DNA from: Unio delphinus
Taxonomy: Eukaryota; Mollusca; Bivalvia; Unionida; Unionidae
Assembly: GCA_029339505.1 (NCBI GenBank)
Contig: JAQISU010001235.1
Location: 38,526,315-38,590,314 of the forward strand
Reading direction: 5' to 3'
DNA: 64,000 bases
In this document: positions 63,215 through 64,000 of the stretch, one piece after another
Layout of the letters: every line of letters starts with the position of its first letter
Position numbering within the stretch: the first letter of the stretch is position 1
Position numbers and translations under genes: made by a program
Notes under the pieces: generated by a model
Databases searched by the model: none
What the model was told of the DNA's origin: nothing
Seen by the model: the letters and a program-made list of their open reading frames with translations, nothing else

Positions 63215-64000
63215 CAGCATTGGGGGTAATGAGGATTCTATTTAACTTGGGGACCGACTGTGTGGAGTGGGGGTAATAAGGATTGCATTTAACTTGGGGA
63301 CCGACTGTGTGGAGTGGGGGTAATGAGGATTGTATTTAACTTGGGGACCGACTGTGTGGAATGGGGGTAATGAGGATTGCATTTAACTTGGGGACTGACT
63401 GTGTGGAGTGGGGGTAATGAGGATTGCATTTAACTTGGGGGACTGACTGTGTGGAGTGGGGGTAATGAGGATTGCATTTAACTTGGGGACCGACTGTGTG
63501 GAGTGGGGGTAATGAGGATTGCATTTAACTTGGGGACCGACTGAGTGGAGTGGGGGTAATAAGGATTGCATTTAACTTGGGGACCGACTGTGTGGAGTGG
63601 GGGTAATGAGGATTGCATTTAACTTGGGGACTGACTGTGTGGAGTGGGGGTAATGAGGATTGCATTTAACTTTGGGACCGACTGTGTGGAGTGGGGGTAA
63701 TGAGGATTGCATTTAACTTGGGGACCGACTGTGTGGAGTGGGGGTAATGAGGATTGCATTTAACTTGGGGACCGACTGTGTGGAGTGGGGGTAATGAGGA
63801 CTGCATTTAACTTGGGGACTGACTGTGTGGAGTGGGGGTAATGAGGATTGCATTTAACTTGGGGGACTGACTGTGTGGAGTGGGGGTAATGAGGATTGCA
63901 TTTAACTTGGGGACTGACTGTGTGGAGTGGGGGTAATGAGGATTGCATTTAACTTGGGAACTGACTGTGTGGAGTGGGGGTAATGAGGATTGCATTTAAC
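63215..64000. repeat. 47-bp minisatellite running off the window
   Basis: About 16.5 copies of GATTGCATTTAACTTGGGGA plus CCGACTGTGTGGAGTGGGGG plus TAATGAG, G-rich on the plus strand. Small variants (ACTGACT, extra G, TTTGGG) recur in runs. It lies in the CYRI intron upstream of the exon at 62749. Confidence 0.96.

Overview
The window looks like AT-rich, repeat-dense invertebrate nuclear DNA, most likely from a mollusc and perhaps a bivalve. The gene has introns with GT-AG ends. The SINEs are tRNA-derived, non-LTR and cut-and-paste transposon remnants are common, and minisatellites occur every few kilobases. Short motifs such as AGGGCAATAACTCTT, which I associate with molluscan interspersed repeats, also recur. 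The species call is inference only.

One real host gene is recognisable. Its exons lie on the minus strand from about 62.75 kb down to 24.49 kb. Seven exons with canonical splice sites and compatible phases encode roughly the C-terminal 226 residues, plus split codons, of a CYRI (FAM49, DUF1394) protein, a Rac1-binding negative regulator of the WAVE complex. The first ~100 codons must lie beyond the right edge. The exons total about 680 bp, and the six introns between them (2.6 to 13.4 kb) hold almost everything else seen between 24.5 and 62.7 kb.

Layout. 0-1.4 kb: diverged interspersed repeats and a TA microsatellite. 1.45-12.35 kb: a continuous satellite array with a 56-bp unit, about 195 copies, higher-order duplications of about 3.5-3.7 kb and a distinct homogenised right end. 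12.35-24.49 kb: AT-rich flank 3' of CYRI with small tandem repeats, several copies of a palindromic ~210-bp MITE, SINEs and a 30-bp-arm hairpin. 24.49-34.85 kb: the last four CYRI exons, with minisatellites of 65/63 bp and 43 bp in the introns. The 43-bp array appears to be an amplification of the MITE terminus. 34.85-48.2 kb: a 13-kb intron with an L1/Tx1-type LINE 3' end, a 2.05-kb TA-flanked inverted-repeat transposon, a head-to-tail cluster of LINE 3' ends with (ATT)n tails, and a TTAA-flanked piggyBac-type MITE inserted in an L2-like LINE. 48.2-62.75 kb: three more exons with MITEs, SINEs, a 20-bp array, long TA runs, a decayed L2-like LINE and a 48-bp array. 63.2-64.0 kb: a 47-bp array running off the end.

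No bacterial genes, CRISPR arrays, rRNA genes or functional tRNA genes are supported. Nearly all open frames are products of tandem repeats or of dead transposons.
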